Shown: piece by piece, positions 1 to 7,386 of the stretch | Layout: every line of letters starts with the position of its first letter | How positions within the stretch are numbered: the first letter of the stretch is position 1 | Program-made: the position numbers and the translations under genes | Notes under the pieces: generated by a model | What the model was told of the DNA's origin: nothing | The model's database searches: none | What the model saw: only the letters and a program-made list of their open reading frames with translations | Source of the DNA: Stenotrophomonas rhizophila | GTDB lineage: Bacteria > Pseudomonadota > Gammaproteobacteria > Xanthomonadales > Xanthomonadaceae | NCBI RefSeq assembly: GCF_003651185.1 | Contig: NZ_RCDC01000006.1 | Location: 1-64,000, forward strand | Direction: 5' to 3' | Length of the DNA stretch: 64,000 bases

Positions 1-49
1 GCCGATGGTAGTGTGGCCTAAGCCATGCGAGAGTAGGTCATCGCCAGGG
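1..49 (+). rRNA. rrf: 5S rRNA, 3' end of a truncated copy
   Basis: The first 49 bases match, base for base, the last part of the complete 5S gene that follows (from GCCGATGGTAG to TCGCCAGGG). The 5' part lies outside the window, so this is the last 5S of an rRNA operon entering from the left. It is followed at once by an intrinsic terminator. Confidence 0.93.
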
Positions 50-60
50 TTTTTACCCCG

Positions 61-93
61 AAAACCCCGCTGCTCACGCAGCGGGGTTTTCTT
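61..93 (+). terminator. Intrinsic terminator after first 5S copy
   Basis: A perfect stem AAAACCCCGCTGC/GCAGCGGGGTTTT with loop TCAC is followed by a T-rich tract. The same stem and loop recur after the second 5S copy. Confidence 0.85.
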
Positions 94-179
94 TTATTGC
101 AGGCACCTGGTTTTGACAGGTATCTGTTTCTCGGAAGAGACCTCTGCCGAGCTGGCGCAACGCGCTGCTCCAACCGTCT

Positions 180-295
180 CCCTGGTGAAATTAGCGCTGT
201 GGCACCACCCGATCCCATCCCGAACTCGGAAGTGAAACGCAGCTGCGCCGATGGTAGTGTGGCCTAAGCCATGCGAGAGTAGGTCATCGCCAGGG
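180..295 (+). rRNA. rrf: 5S rRNA, complete second copy
   Basis: This is 116 nt of typical 5S rRNA, with conserved blocks such as CACCCGATCCCATCC, GAACTCGGAAGTGAAAC and GAGAGTAGGTCATCGCC. Ends were set by the terminal helix, where CCCTGGTGA at the 5' end pairs with TCGCCAGGG at the 3' end. It lies about 130 bp after the end of the first 5S copy and has its own terminator, so it looks like a tandem duplication of the distal 5S unit of the operon. Confidence 0.95.
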
Positions 296-304
296 TTTAC
301 ACCC

Positions 305-338
305 AAAACCCCGCTGCTCACGCAGCGGGGTTTTTTTT
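305..338 (+). terminator. Intrinsic terminator after second 5S copy
   Basis: The stem-loop is the same as the one after the first 5S copy (AAAACCCCGCTGC, loop TCAC), followed by eight T residues. It ends the rRNA operon. Confidence 0.88.
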
Positions 339-505
339 GTCCGTCTCCCAACGGACGGGGAGCGTTTCATTACAACTGCCGCAGCAGACGCGTACGGTCG
401 TGCGCGTGCGGACGGTACGGCCAGTGCGGCGGGTGTCGTTGGGTAGTTCTGCGTTTTGGGGATGGTGGCGTCTCCGCTTGCATCTTCCACGAGCGTGAGG
501 GCCCC

Positions 506-602
506 GTAGCGGCCGGCAGGCCCCTCGGCAAATGTCCCCCGGCCGCCGCCTGACGGCGACGCCCTCCTCCTTGATGTTGCCCAGGCGCCTACCGGCCGCT
601 AC
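506..602. repeat. GTAG-headed inverted repeat pair (SMAG-like dimer)
   Basis: Arms at 506-525 and 583-602 are reverse complements at about 18 of 20 positions. Each arm begins, on its own strand, with GTAGCGGCCGG. A GTAG head followed by a GC-rich palindrome is the hallmark of SMAG-type REPs. The left arm of another inverted repeat (536-575) lies inside its loop. Confidence 0.65.
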
Positions 603-759
603 GAGGCTTCGCGTGCTGTGTGCGGACTGACCAGATCAATCCCGGCACTCGCTGTCGCGCTGATGCTGGGCGGCGCCAGTTGTCTGGATACGTTGGGTCG
701 CGATGCCCTTGTGGGCGAAATCAAGGAGGAGGGCGTCGCCGCAAGGCGGCGGCCGGGGG
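536..759. repeat. Long 40-bp inverted repeat
   Basis: Arms at 536-575 and 720-759 are reverse complements over 40 bp with about two mismatches, separated by 144 bp. Weaker complementarity continues into the loop side. The arms interleave with the 506/583 pair (order a, b, a', b'), so the two hairpins cannot both form as simple stems in one strand. Confidence 0.75.
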
Positions 760-812
760 CGTTACCGGCAAGGGTATCGCGCCCCAAAGCCCGACCAACC
801 CAGCCGCCGACC

Positions 813-845
813 CAAAAAAAACGGCGCCTAGAAAGGCGCCGTTTT
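813..845 (-). terminator. Intrinsic terminator of the M28 peptidase gene
   Basis: The stem AAAACGGCGCC/GGCGCCGTTTT has loop TAGAAA. Read on the minus strand it is followed by a run of T residues, about 36 bp past the stop codon of the peptidase gene. Confidence 0.85.
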
Positions 846-880
846 CATGAAGCAAAGATCACGTCACAGCAATCAACCGC

Positions 881-2614
881 TCAGCGTGCAGACTCCGCGG
901 CCGGCGTCTCAGCGCCCTTGCCCTTCATCATCGCATCGCGTGCCGCCTTGAACGGATTGCCCTCGTACCAGTTCGGCCACCGGTCGCCGCCAGCCAGTTC
1001 CTTGCCAACCCCGTACAGCAGCTGCAGGTCCTCAACCGTGCCATCCAGCTTCCAGGTTGCGGGATCGAACTCGTCCTTCGGGCCGTGGTAACGGTGGCTG
1101 CCATAGTCTTCGGCCGCCTTGCGGCCCGCCTCGACACCGCCGTCGCGCAGATCCTCACCACCGTCCGCATAGAGCGCCGGCACACCCGCCTTGGCGAAGT
1201 TGAAGTGATCCGAACGGAAGTAGAAGCCGCTCTGCACCGCGGTCTCGCCGTGCAGCGTACGCCCCTGGTTCGCGGCCAGCGGCTTGAGGATGTCTTCCAG
1301 CTCGGAGCTGCCGAAGCCGGTCACGGTCATGTCCTTGGCACGGCCTGCCACCGACATCGCATCGATGTTGATCACACCGGCGATCTTGTCCAGCGGGAAG
1401 GTCGGGTGGCTGACGTAGTACTTCGAGCCCAGCAGGCCGGACTCTTCCAGCGTCACTGCCAGGAACACCACCGAACGCTCCGGTGCTGGCTGCTGGTGCA
1501 CCATCGCATCGGCGACTTCCAGGATGCCGGCCACGCCGGTCGCGTTGTCGACGGCACCGTTGTAGATGGTGTCGCCCTGCTCACCTTCGTGCTTGCCCAG
1601 GTGATCCCAGTGCGCCATGTAGAGCACGGCTTCATCGGCACGCTTGCTGCCCGGCAGGACGCCGACCACGTTGCGCGACTTCTTCTCGGCGATGGTGCTC
1701 TTCAGATCGAAGGACACCTTGGCCTTCAGCGGGACCGGCTTGAAGCCGCGCTTGCTGGCGTCCTTGTACGCTTTGTCCAGATCCAGGCCGGCCTCGGCGA
1801 ACAGCTGGCGGGCGGCGTCGGCGCTCAGCCAGCCTTGTGCCGGAAGGCGCGCTTCCGGGTCATCCTTGGCCGGAAGGTCGTACTGCGGGCCGGCCCACGA
1901 GTTCTTGACCACGTCCCAACCGTAGGAGGCACCGGCGGTGTCATGCACGATCAGCGCGGCGGCGGCGCCCTTGCGTGCGGCCTCTTCGAACTTGTACGTC
2001 CAGCGCCCGTAATAGGTCATGCGCTTGCCGTCGAACAGCTTCTCGTCGTTGACGTGGAAGCCGGGATCGTTGACGAACATCACGACCGTCTTGCCCTTCC
2101 AGTCCTGGCCGGCATAGTCGTTCCACTTCTGCTCCGGCGCATCCACGCCGTAGCCGACGAACACCAGGTCGCTGGCCTCGACCTTGACGTCCGGCTGGCC
2201 GCTGCGGGTGCCGATCACCATGTCGGTGCCGAACGTCAGCTCGCGGGTCTTGCCGGCCTGGTCCAGCGTCAGCACGGTCGACTCATCGGCCGTGGTCTCG
2301 GTCATCGCCACGTCCTGGAACCAACTGTCGCCGTTGCCTGGCTGCAGGCCGATGCGCTGCATCTGGTCGCGGATGTAATTGACGGTCAGCTCTTCGCCCT
2401 TGCTGCCCGGGGAGCGGCCTTCGAACGCATCCGAAGCCAAGGTCTTGACCAGTTCGGCGAAGTCGCCGGCATTGATCTCGGGCGAGAACGCATGGCCCGG
2501 TGCGGTCGGTGCCGCGTCGGTGGCAGGCGCCGCTGTGGGCGCGGCGGATTCGCCCTTGCATGCGGTCAACGCAGCGGCAGCGGCAAGGCACAACAGAAGT
2601 TTGCGGGGCATCAT
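881..2614 (-). CDS. M28 family zinc peptidase, lipoprotein with PA-like insert
   Basis: This 577-residue enzyme is predicted to be an exported metallo-aminopeptidase. The N-terminus is a lipoprotein signal with lipobox LTAC (Cys19), so it is probably anchored in an envelope membrane. A protease-associated-like region lies near residues 140-280. The M28 zinc motifs follow: MAHWDHLG (around residue 335), NGAVDNATG, the catalytic Glu in LEESG, NIDAM and RSDHFNF. The start is the first ATG of an ATGATG pair, preceded by AGGAA. The gene is monocistronic with its own terminator, and a small secreted-protein gene lies just upstream on the same strand. The natural substrate cannot be told from sequence. 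Confidence 0.9.
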   Translation of the reverse strand: MMPRKLLLCLAAAAALTACKGESAAPTAAPATDAAPTAPGHAFSPEINAGDFAELVKTLASDAFEGRSPGSKGEELTVNYIRDQMQRIGLQPGNGDSWFQDVAMTETTADESTVLTLDQAGKTRELTFGTDMVIGTRSGQPDVKVEASDLVFVGYGVDAPEQKWNDYAGQDWKGKTVVMFVNDPGFHVNDEKLFDGKRMTYYGRWTYKFEEAARKGAAAALIVHDTAGASYGWDVVKNSWAGPQYDLPAKDDPEARLPAQGWLSADAARQLFAEAGLDLDKAYKDASKRGFKPVPLKAKVSFDLKSTIAEKKSRNVVGVLPGSKRADEAVLYMAHWDHLGKHEGEQGDTIYNGAVDNATGVAGILEVADAMVHQQPAPERSVVFLAVTLEESGLLGSKYYVSHPTFPLDKIAGVINIDAMSVAGRAKDMTVTGFGSSELEDILKPLAANQGRTLHGETAVQSGFYFRSDHFNFAKAGVPALYADGGEDLRDGGVEAGRKAAEDYGSHRYHGPKDEFDPATWKLDGTVEDLQLLYGVGKELAGGDRWPNWYEGNPFKAARDAMMKGKGAETPAAESAR

Positions 2615-2665
2615 CGGTTCCTGGAACGGGAAAGGCGGGTGCGCAGCGCACCAGTGGCCACCATA

Positions 2666-3328
2666 TCAATCCTGTGGCGCGGTGTCGGTATCGAAGGGCA
2701 CTGCCACGGCGCCGCTGACCGGGCCGATGCGGGCAGTGCGGTGCACATACAGGGTGACCTCGCGCTCGAACTGCAGCGAGCCGTTGACCGACGCGTTCGG
2801 CCCGATGATCACGCGCGGTTTGCGGCCGGGCGTCAGCGACAGATTGAAGTTCGGCTTCTTGACCTCGATCCCGCCCTCGACCTGCGAGCCCACGCCGACG
2901 GTGATGTCGCCGTTGACCGTCTCGATGCCGCGCGCCACGCGCGTTTCGACCAGGCCGATGCTGCCATTGACGGTTTCCAGCCCGCCGTCGATCTGGGTGC
3001 CGCGATCCAGGAAGATGCCGCCGTTGACGGTGTCCACGCCGCCACTGGCAACCACTTCGCGCCCGACCCGCACGCTGCCATTGACCGTGGAAATGCCGCC
3101 GGTACGCGCGCGATCGGCCACGCGGATGCCGCCGTTGACGGTTTCGATGCGACCGGTGACCGCGCCTTCGGCGACCTTGATGCCGCCGTTGACCGTCTCC
3201 AGATTGCCGTAGCTCTGGCCGGCCTCGGCGGAGATGCTGCCGTTGACCTTGCTGATGTTGTCGCTTGCGAAGGCCGGCGCACAGGGCAGCGTCAGGGCCA
3301 GCAGCAGCGGAAGCAGGGAGCGTTTCAT
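2666..3328 (-). CDS. Secreted VNG-repeat beta-solenoid protein
   Basis: This 220-residue protein has a clear Sec signal peptide (start MKRSLLPLLL, cleavage near AFA-SD). Most of the mature part is a repeat of about 18-24 residues around T-V-N-G-G/S-I: seven evenly spaced motifs plus a final SVNGSL. Regular short repeats with buried V/I and Asn-Gly turns are typical of right-handed beta-solenoids, as in bactofilin-like or DUF4097-type proteins. The start is the ATG that opens the signal peptide, since the frame is open much further upstream without one. It lies back to back with envC, 52 bp apart. Function is unknown; a structural or surface role in the envelope is possible. Confidence 0.75.
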   Translation of the reverse strand: MKRSLLPLLLALTLPCAPAFASDNISKVNGSISAEAGQSYGNLETVNGGIKVAEGAVTGRIETVNGGIRVADRARTGGISTVNGSVRVGREVVASGGVDTVNGGIFLDRGTQIDGGLETVNGSIGLVETRVARGIETVNGDITVGVGSQVEGGIEVKKPNFNLSLTPGRKPRVIIGPNASVNGSLQFEREVTLYVHRTARIGPVSGAVAVPFDTDTAPQD

Positions 3329-3380
3329 GGGAACCTCGATGGTGGAGCGCGGCTGGCAGGCCGCCTGCAGGAATGTCACC

Positions 3381-4751
3381 ATGCATCGTTGCAATCCGCA
3401 TCTGCCTGAAGTCACTGGAAAGCCCTTGCGCCACAACGCCTTTTCCTCACGCCGGGATAACAATCCGACCGACGGACGCGGTCGCACGCAGTGGCTGACC
3501 CCAGCGTTGCGTGCGCTGCTGCTGGCCGTGGCCGTTCTCGGCGCCAGCCCGCTGGCTGCACAATCCTCCAAGGAAGCCGAACGCAAGCTGCAGAAGCTGC
3601 GCAGCGAGCTCAAGGGCGTGGCCCAGGAGCGGCGGAATCTGGAAGGGCAGCGCGGGCAGGCGTCGCGCCAGCTGCGCGACGCCGATGAGAAGGTCGCCCG
3701 CACAGGGCGCGTGCTGGCCCAGACCGAAACCGCCTTGCAGCGCGAGACCCGCGCCATGAACGAACTGCAGGCCAAGCGCGATGCGCTGCAGGCCGGCCTG
3801 GAACAGCAGCGGGCGGAACTGGCCTCGCTGTTGCGCGCGGCGTACCGCATCGGCAACAACGCGCCGTTGAAGCTGCTGCTGTCGCAGGACCGTGTCGCCG
3901 ATGCGAACCGCAGCCTGGCCTATCACCGGTATCTGCAGCGCGAGCGCGCGCAGCGTATCCAGTCCCTGACGGCTGATCTCACCGAACTGCAGCGCGTGGA
4001 GACGGAAATCGTCGAACGGCGCAAGGCACTTGAAGGCACCCGCCAACAGCAGAAACAGCAGGTCGCCACGCTGGCCGACGATCGTCGCGAGCGGGCGGCC
4101 ACGGTCGCCTCGCTGGACGAACGGTACAAAGACCGCAGCGAACGCGAAAAAGCCTTGGGCCAGGATGCCAAGGCGCTGGAAACCCTGCTGGCCAATCTGC
4201 GCGCCGCCGCCGCCCGTGCCGAAGCAGAGCGTCGTGCTGCCGCGCGCCGCGCCGCCGCGGAGAAGGCGGCCGCCGAGAAGGCGGACCGGGCCGCCGCCGC
4301 GAATGGTACCCGGCCACCGCCGCGCGCGACCAAGACGCCCCCTGCGGTTGCCTCCGCGCCTGCGCCCAAGGTGGGCGGTCTGGGCTGGCCGTTGTCGGGC
4401 AATCTGCTCGCCCGCTACGGCGGCAAGCTGCCCGATGGCCGCACCAGCAGTGGCGTGCTGATCGGCGCGCCCGCCGGCAGCACCATCACCGCCGTCGCAG
4501 ATGGCACGGTGGTGTTTTCCGATTGGATGACCGGCTACGGCATGATCCTGATCGTCGATCACGGCAACGGCTACATGAGCCTCTATGCGCACAACGACAC
4601 GCTGCTGCGTGATGCCGGCGCCACGGTGAAGAAGGGCGAGGCGGTGGCCAAGGTCGGCAATTCCGGTGGCCAGGGCGTGACCGCGCTGTACTTCGAACTG
4701 CGCCGCAACGGACAGCCGGTGGACCCGGGCAGCTGGCTGCAGCGGCGATAA
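3381..4751 (+). CDS. envC: EnvC-type murein hydrolase activator (degenerate LytM domain)
   Basis: This is a periplasmic divisome-associated activator of cell-wall amidases. An N-terminal hydrophobic signal ends near PLAAQ, a long Glu/Arg/Gln-rich coiled coil follows (roughly residues 50-290), then a low-complexity Ala/Arg/Pro linker and a C-terminal M23/LytM domain. The zinc ligands of active M23 enzymes are lost: the first His region reads SSGVLIG, and the HxH-type His near the end is a Tyr (LYFELR). That is the EnvC pattern, a domain that activates amidases rather than cutting itself. I chose the ATG at 3381; a TTG at 3426 preceded by GGAAAG is an equally possible start. The ctpA-type protease gene follows 125 bp downstream, a common EnvC neighbour. 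Confidence 0.87.
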   Translation: MHRCNPHLPEVTGKPLRHNAFSSRRDNNPTDGRGRTQWLTPALRALLLAVAVLGASPLAAQSSKEAERKLQKLRSELKGVAQERRNLEGQRGQASRQLRDADEKVARTGRVLAQTETALQRETRAMNELQAKRDALQAGLEQQRAELASLLRAAYRIGNNAPLKLLLSQDRVADANRSLAYHRYLQRERAQRIQSLTADLTELQRVETEIVERRKALEGTRQQQKQQVATLADDRRERAATVASLDERYKDRSEREKALGQDAKALETLLANLRAAAARAEAERRAAARRAAAEKAAAEKADRAAAANGTRPPPRATKTPPAVASAPAPKVGGLGWPLSGNLLARYGGKLPDGRTSSGVLIGAPAGSTITAVADGTVVFSDWMTGYGMILIVDHGNGYMSLYAHNDTLLRDAGATVKKGEAVAKVGNSGGQGVTALYFELRRNGQPVDPGSWLQRR

Positions 4752-4876
4752 ACCGCGCCCAACACGGGCGCGCCGCCAGGCACGGGGTTCAACGGGAATT
4801 TATCGTCGCTTCGCGCATAATCGGGCGACGCACCCCGTGCGTGGTCAACCGTCCCCCGCTCACCCTGGAGTGCTTC

Positions 4877-6373
4877 ATGCGCGTAGCCCGTTCCGCCACC
4901 TTGCTGCTGGCCCTGTTGCCCGCGGTGTCCTGGGCGCAGCAGACCGCCGAAGCGCCGGCACGCGGGGCCGATGCGGCCACCACGGAAGAAGCGGTGACCT
5001 CACGGGTTCCGTTGGAAGAGATCCGCCGCTACGTCGCCGTCTACAACGCGGTGCGCGCCGCCTACGTGGATCCGGTGGACGACAAGAAACTGATGCAGTC
5101 CGCCATCCGCGGCCTGCTGCTGGACCTGGATCCGCACAGTACCTATTTCGACAAGGAAGACGCCGAAGCCTTCGATGAGCAGGCCAACGGCGCCTACGAC
5201 GGCATCGGCGTGGAGCTGCAGCAGCAGCCCGACAACAGCAGCCTGAAAGTCATTTCGCCGATCGACGATACCCCGGCCGCACGCGCGGGCATTCTCGCCG
5301 GCGATCTGATCATCGCCATCGACGGCAAGCCGATCAGCGCGATCGAAGCCACCGAACCGCTGCGCGGCGTGGCCGGCACCAAGGTGGTGCTGACCCTGGT
5401 GCGCGAAGGCAAGCCCAAGCCGTTCGATGTCACGGTGACCCGCGAGACCATCCGCGTCACCAGCGTGCGCAGCAGGATGCTGGAACCCGGCTATGGCTAC
5501 ATCCGCCTGAGCACCTTCCAGGCCGACACCGGTGCCGATTTCCAGAAGCACGTTGCCCAGCTGCAGCAGCAGGCCGGGGGCAAGCTCAAGGGCCTGGTGC
5601 TGGATCTGCGCAGCAACCCGGGTGGCCTGCTCACCGCTGCCGTGCAGGTGGCCGACGATCTGCTCGAGAAGGGCAACATCGTCAGCACCCGTGGCCGCAT
5701 CTCGATCAGCGATGCCCGCTTCGATGCGACCCCGGGCGATCTGCTCAAGGGCGCGCCGGTCGTGGTGCTGGCCGACGCCGGCTCGGCCAGTGCTTCCGAA
5801 GTGCTGGCCGGCGCGCTGCGCGACAACGGCCGCGCCCGCGTGGTCGGCAGCCGCACCTTCGGCAAGGGCTCGGTGCAGACCGTGCTGCCGCTGGACAACG
5901 GCGATTCGGTGAAGCTCACCACCGCGCGGTACTTCACCCCGAGCGGCAAGTCGATCCAGGCCACCGGCATCATTCCCGATGTGCTGCTGCAGCCGGAGAA
6001 GCGCGCCGGTGACGACGAGCTGCCGGCCAGCCTGACCGATTACAGCGAAGCCACGTTGCCCGGCCACCTGCGCGGTGACGAAGAAGGCACCGAAGGCTAC
6101 AAGGCCGGTGATGTGCTGCCGGGCGATGGCCCGATCAATGACGCGCTGGCCGAGTTGAAGCAGCCCGGTTCGGTGCTGGCCAGGCAGAAGGCGGACGCGG
6201 CGAAGAAGCCGGCGGCCAAGCCGGCAGCGGCCGCGGTCAAGCCGGCCGACGCGAAGTCATCAGATGCGAAGCCGTCAGAAACGAAGCCGGCGGAAGCACC
6301 TGCGACTGCGCCGGCTCCTCCCGCGCCTGCCAAGCCGGATGCACCGGCGTCGACGGCGCCGATCAAGCCCTGA
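4877..6373 (+). CDS. S41 family C-terminal processing protease (CtpA-like)
   Basis: This 498-residue periplasmic serine protease has a signal peptide ending near VSWAQ. A PDZ domain (GIGVELQ to AGDLIIAIDG, about residues 100-190) precedes the S41 core. The catalytic Ser is in AGSASASEV and the general-base Lys in FGKGSVQ. The C-terminal 70 or so residues are Ala/Pro/Lys-rich low complexity. The start is the ATG with GGAG about 8 nt upstream, which gives the signal peptide a normal length. It sits right after envC, and a SMAG dimer follows the stop. Members of this family degrade or trim periplasmic proteins, including cell-wall hydrolases, which fits the neighbour. Confidence 0.92.
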   Translation: MRVARSATLLLALLPAVSWAQQTAEAPARGADAATTEEAVTSRVPLEEIRRYVAVYNAVRAAYVDPVDDKKLMQSAIRGLLLDLDPHSTYFDKEDAEAFDEQANGAYDGIGVELQQQPDNSSLKVISPIDDTPAARAGILAGDLIIAIDGKPISAIEATEPLRGVAGTKVVLTLVREGKPKPFDVTVTRETIRVTSVRSRMLEPGYGYIRLSTFQADTGADFQKHVAQLQQQAGGKLKGLVLDLRSNPGGLLTAAVQVADDLLEKGNIVSTRGRISISDARFDATPGDLLKGAPVVVLADAGSASASEVLAGALRDNGRARVVGSRTFGKGSVQTVLPLDNGDSVKLTTARYFTPSGKSIQATGIIPDVLLQPEKRAGDDELPASLTDYSEATLPGHLRGDEEGTEGYKAGDVLPGDGPINDALAELKQPGSVLARQKADAAKKPAAKPAAAAVKPADAKSSDAKPSETKPAEAPATAPAPPAPAKPDAPASTAPIKP

Positions 6374-6376
6374 CCG

Positions 6377-6446
6377 GTAGTGCCGGCCGCTGGCCGGCTC
6401 AGCAGAAATCCAACCGTACGTGGCGCCGGCCAGCGGCCGGCACTAC
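6377..6446. repeat. SMAG repeat dimer
   Basis: Two GTAG-headed palindromic repeats (6377-6398 and, inverted, 6425-6446) face each other between convergent genes. The dimer can fold into a long hairpin and may serve as a bidirectional transcript end. The same core recurs at 37015, 56115 and 60970. Confidence 0.85.
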
Positions 6447-6467
6447 CACAGCGCGATGGGTGTTCGC

Positions 6468-7160
6468 TTAGAACCCATGCCGCTTGCGCAGCCGTCTCGC
6501 GATGGCCGCACGCACATACACGCCGTAGCCCAGGCCGAACACGAAGCCGGCGATATGCGCCCACCAGGCCACCATGCCGAAGGTCGGGCCGATGTAGGCG
6601 AATACCACCTGCAGCGCTGCCCAGACCCCGATCAGCAGATAGGCCGGGGCGCGGACGAATTCCAGGAACAGGCCCAGCGGGATCACCACGCCCAGCCGCG
6701 CGCCCGGGAACAGGGCCAGGTAGGCGCCGATCAAGGCCGACACCGCGCCGCTGGCACCGATGATGATCTGGTCCGGGCTGCCCATCGTGTAGATGGCGGT
6801 CAGATTCGAGATCGCCCCACCGACCAGGAACAGCAGCATCAGCCGCCACGGCCCCAGCACGCGTTCGGCCGGCAGCCCGAAGATCAGCAGGAACACCAGG
6901 TTGCCCAGCAGGTGCGACCAGTCCGCGTGCAGGAACAGCGCAGTGAACAGCCGCAGCACGCTGCCATCCTGCAGCGTCGCCCACCAGTCCAGCGGGTGGG
7001 TCAGGCCGGTCGAGAGAGCGCCCCAGTCCATCCACAGGCTGCGGCGGGCATCGTCCGGCCGCGAGATCGACCACAGGAAGGCCACCCACAGCGCGGCGAA
7101 CAGCAGGGGGGTGGCCCAGCGGTAGGCGGCTTTCTTGCGGGAGGGGGTCGACACGAACAT
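6468..7160 (-). CDS. Rhomboid family intramembrane serine protease
   Basis: This 230-residue polytopic inner-membrane protein has about six hydrophobic segments. The rhomboid signature is complete: HADWSHLLGN in one helix, the nucleophile Ser in GASG, and the catalytic His in WWAHIAGF. It cleaves single-pass membrane proteins within the membrane; the substrate here is unknown. It converges on the S41 protease gene across the SMAG dimer and is transcribed away from the fadL promoter region. Confidence 0.93.
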   Translation of the reverse strand: MFVSTPSRKKAAYRWATPLLFAALWVAFLWSISRPDDARRSLWMDWGALSTGLTHPLDWWATLQDGSVLRLFTALFLHADWSHLLGNLVFLLIFGLPAERVLGPWRLMLLFLVGGAISNLTAIYTMGSPDQIIIGASGAVSALIGAYLALFPGARLGVVIPLGLFLEFVRAPAYLLIGVWAALQVVFAYIGPTFGMVAWWAHIAGFVFGLGYGVYVRAAIARRLRKRHGF

Positions 7161-7243
7161 GCGGGCACTAGCCTAGCGCGGAGGCTGAGCTGACGGGGAT
7201 ATGTCGCGTTCAGCATGAATAGCCACAAGGGCGACTTACGTTA

Positions 7244-7271
7244 TTGTTTCATTAACCGCTCTCGGTATACT
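7244..7271 (+). promoter_or_regulatory. Sigma70-type promoter of the fadL-like gene
   Basis: The -35 box TTGTTT (7244-7249) and -10 box TATACT (7266-7271) are 16 bp apart. This would give a leader of about 110 nt before the ATG at 7387. It is the best promoter match in the gap. Confidence 0.6.
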
Positions 7272-7386
7272 CGCATACGGCGTCGTATGTCGGGAGGGGA
7301 ATCCGGCGCGTTGTCCTGACCCATCAAGGGGAGGGGCGGCGCAGGCGCGCGTTGCCAACATCACCGCTTTCCGGAGAGAACCAACA

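Larger units (their letters stand above)
339..812. other. Gene-free region rich in inverted repeats
   Basis: No convincing gene lies between the rRNA terminator and the terminator of the M28 peptidase. The stretch holds two interleaved inverted repeats (listed separately) and a short palindrome CCGTC/GACGG at 340-357. One plus-strand frame from 618 begins with a signal-like hydrophobic stretch and a Cys, but it runs antisense into the peptidase gene and loses protein-like composition, so I do not call it. Confidence 0.6.

Noticed and set aside
618-1091. Plus-strand frame with a lipoprotein-like beginning (ALMLGGASC)
   Set aside because: After about 40 residues it becomes Arg/Pro-rich, crosses a terminator and runs antisense into the M28 peptidase gene; no ribosome site.
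3234-3380. Longer start for envC
   Set aside because: It would overlap the VNG-repeat gene start and put non-signal residues before the signal peptide.
1085-3409. Plus-strand frame of 774 codons over the M28 and VNG-repeat genes
   Set aside because: Shadow of two real minus-strand genes; its repeats mirror the VNG repeat coding.
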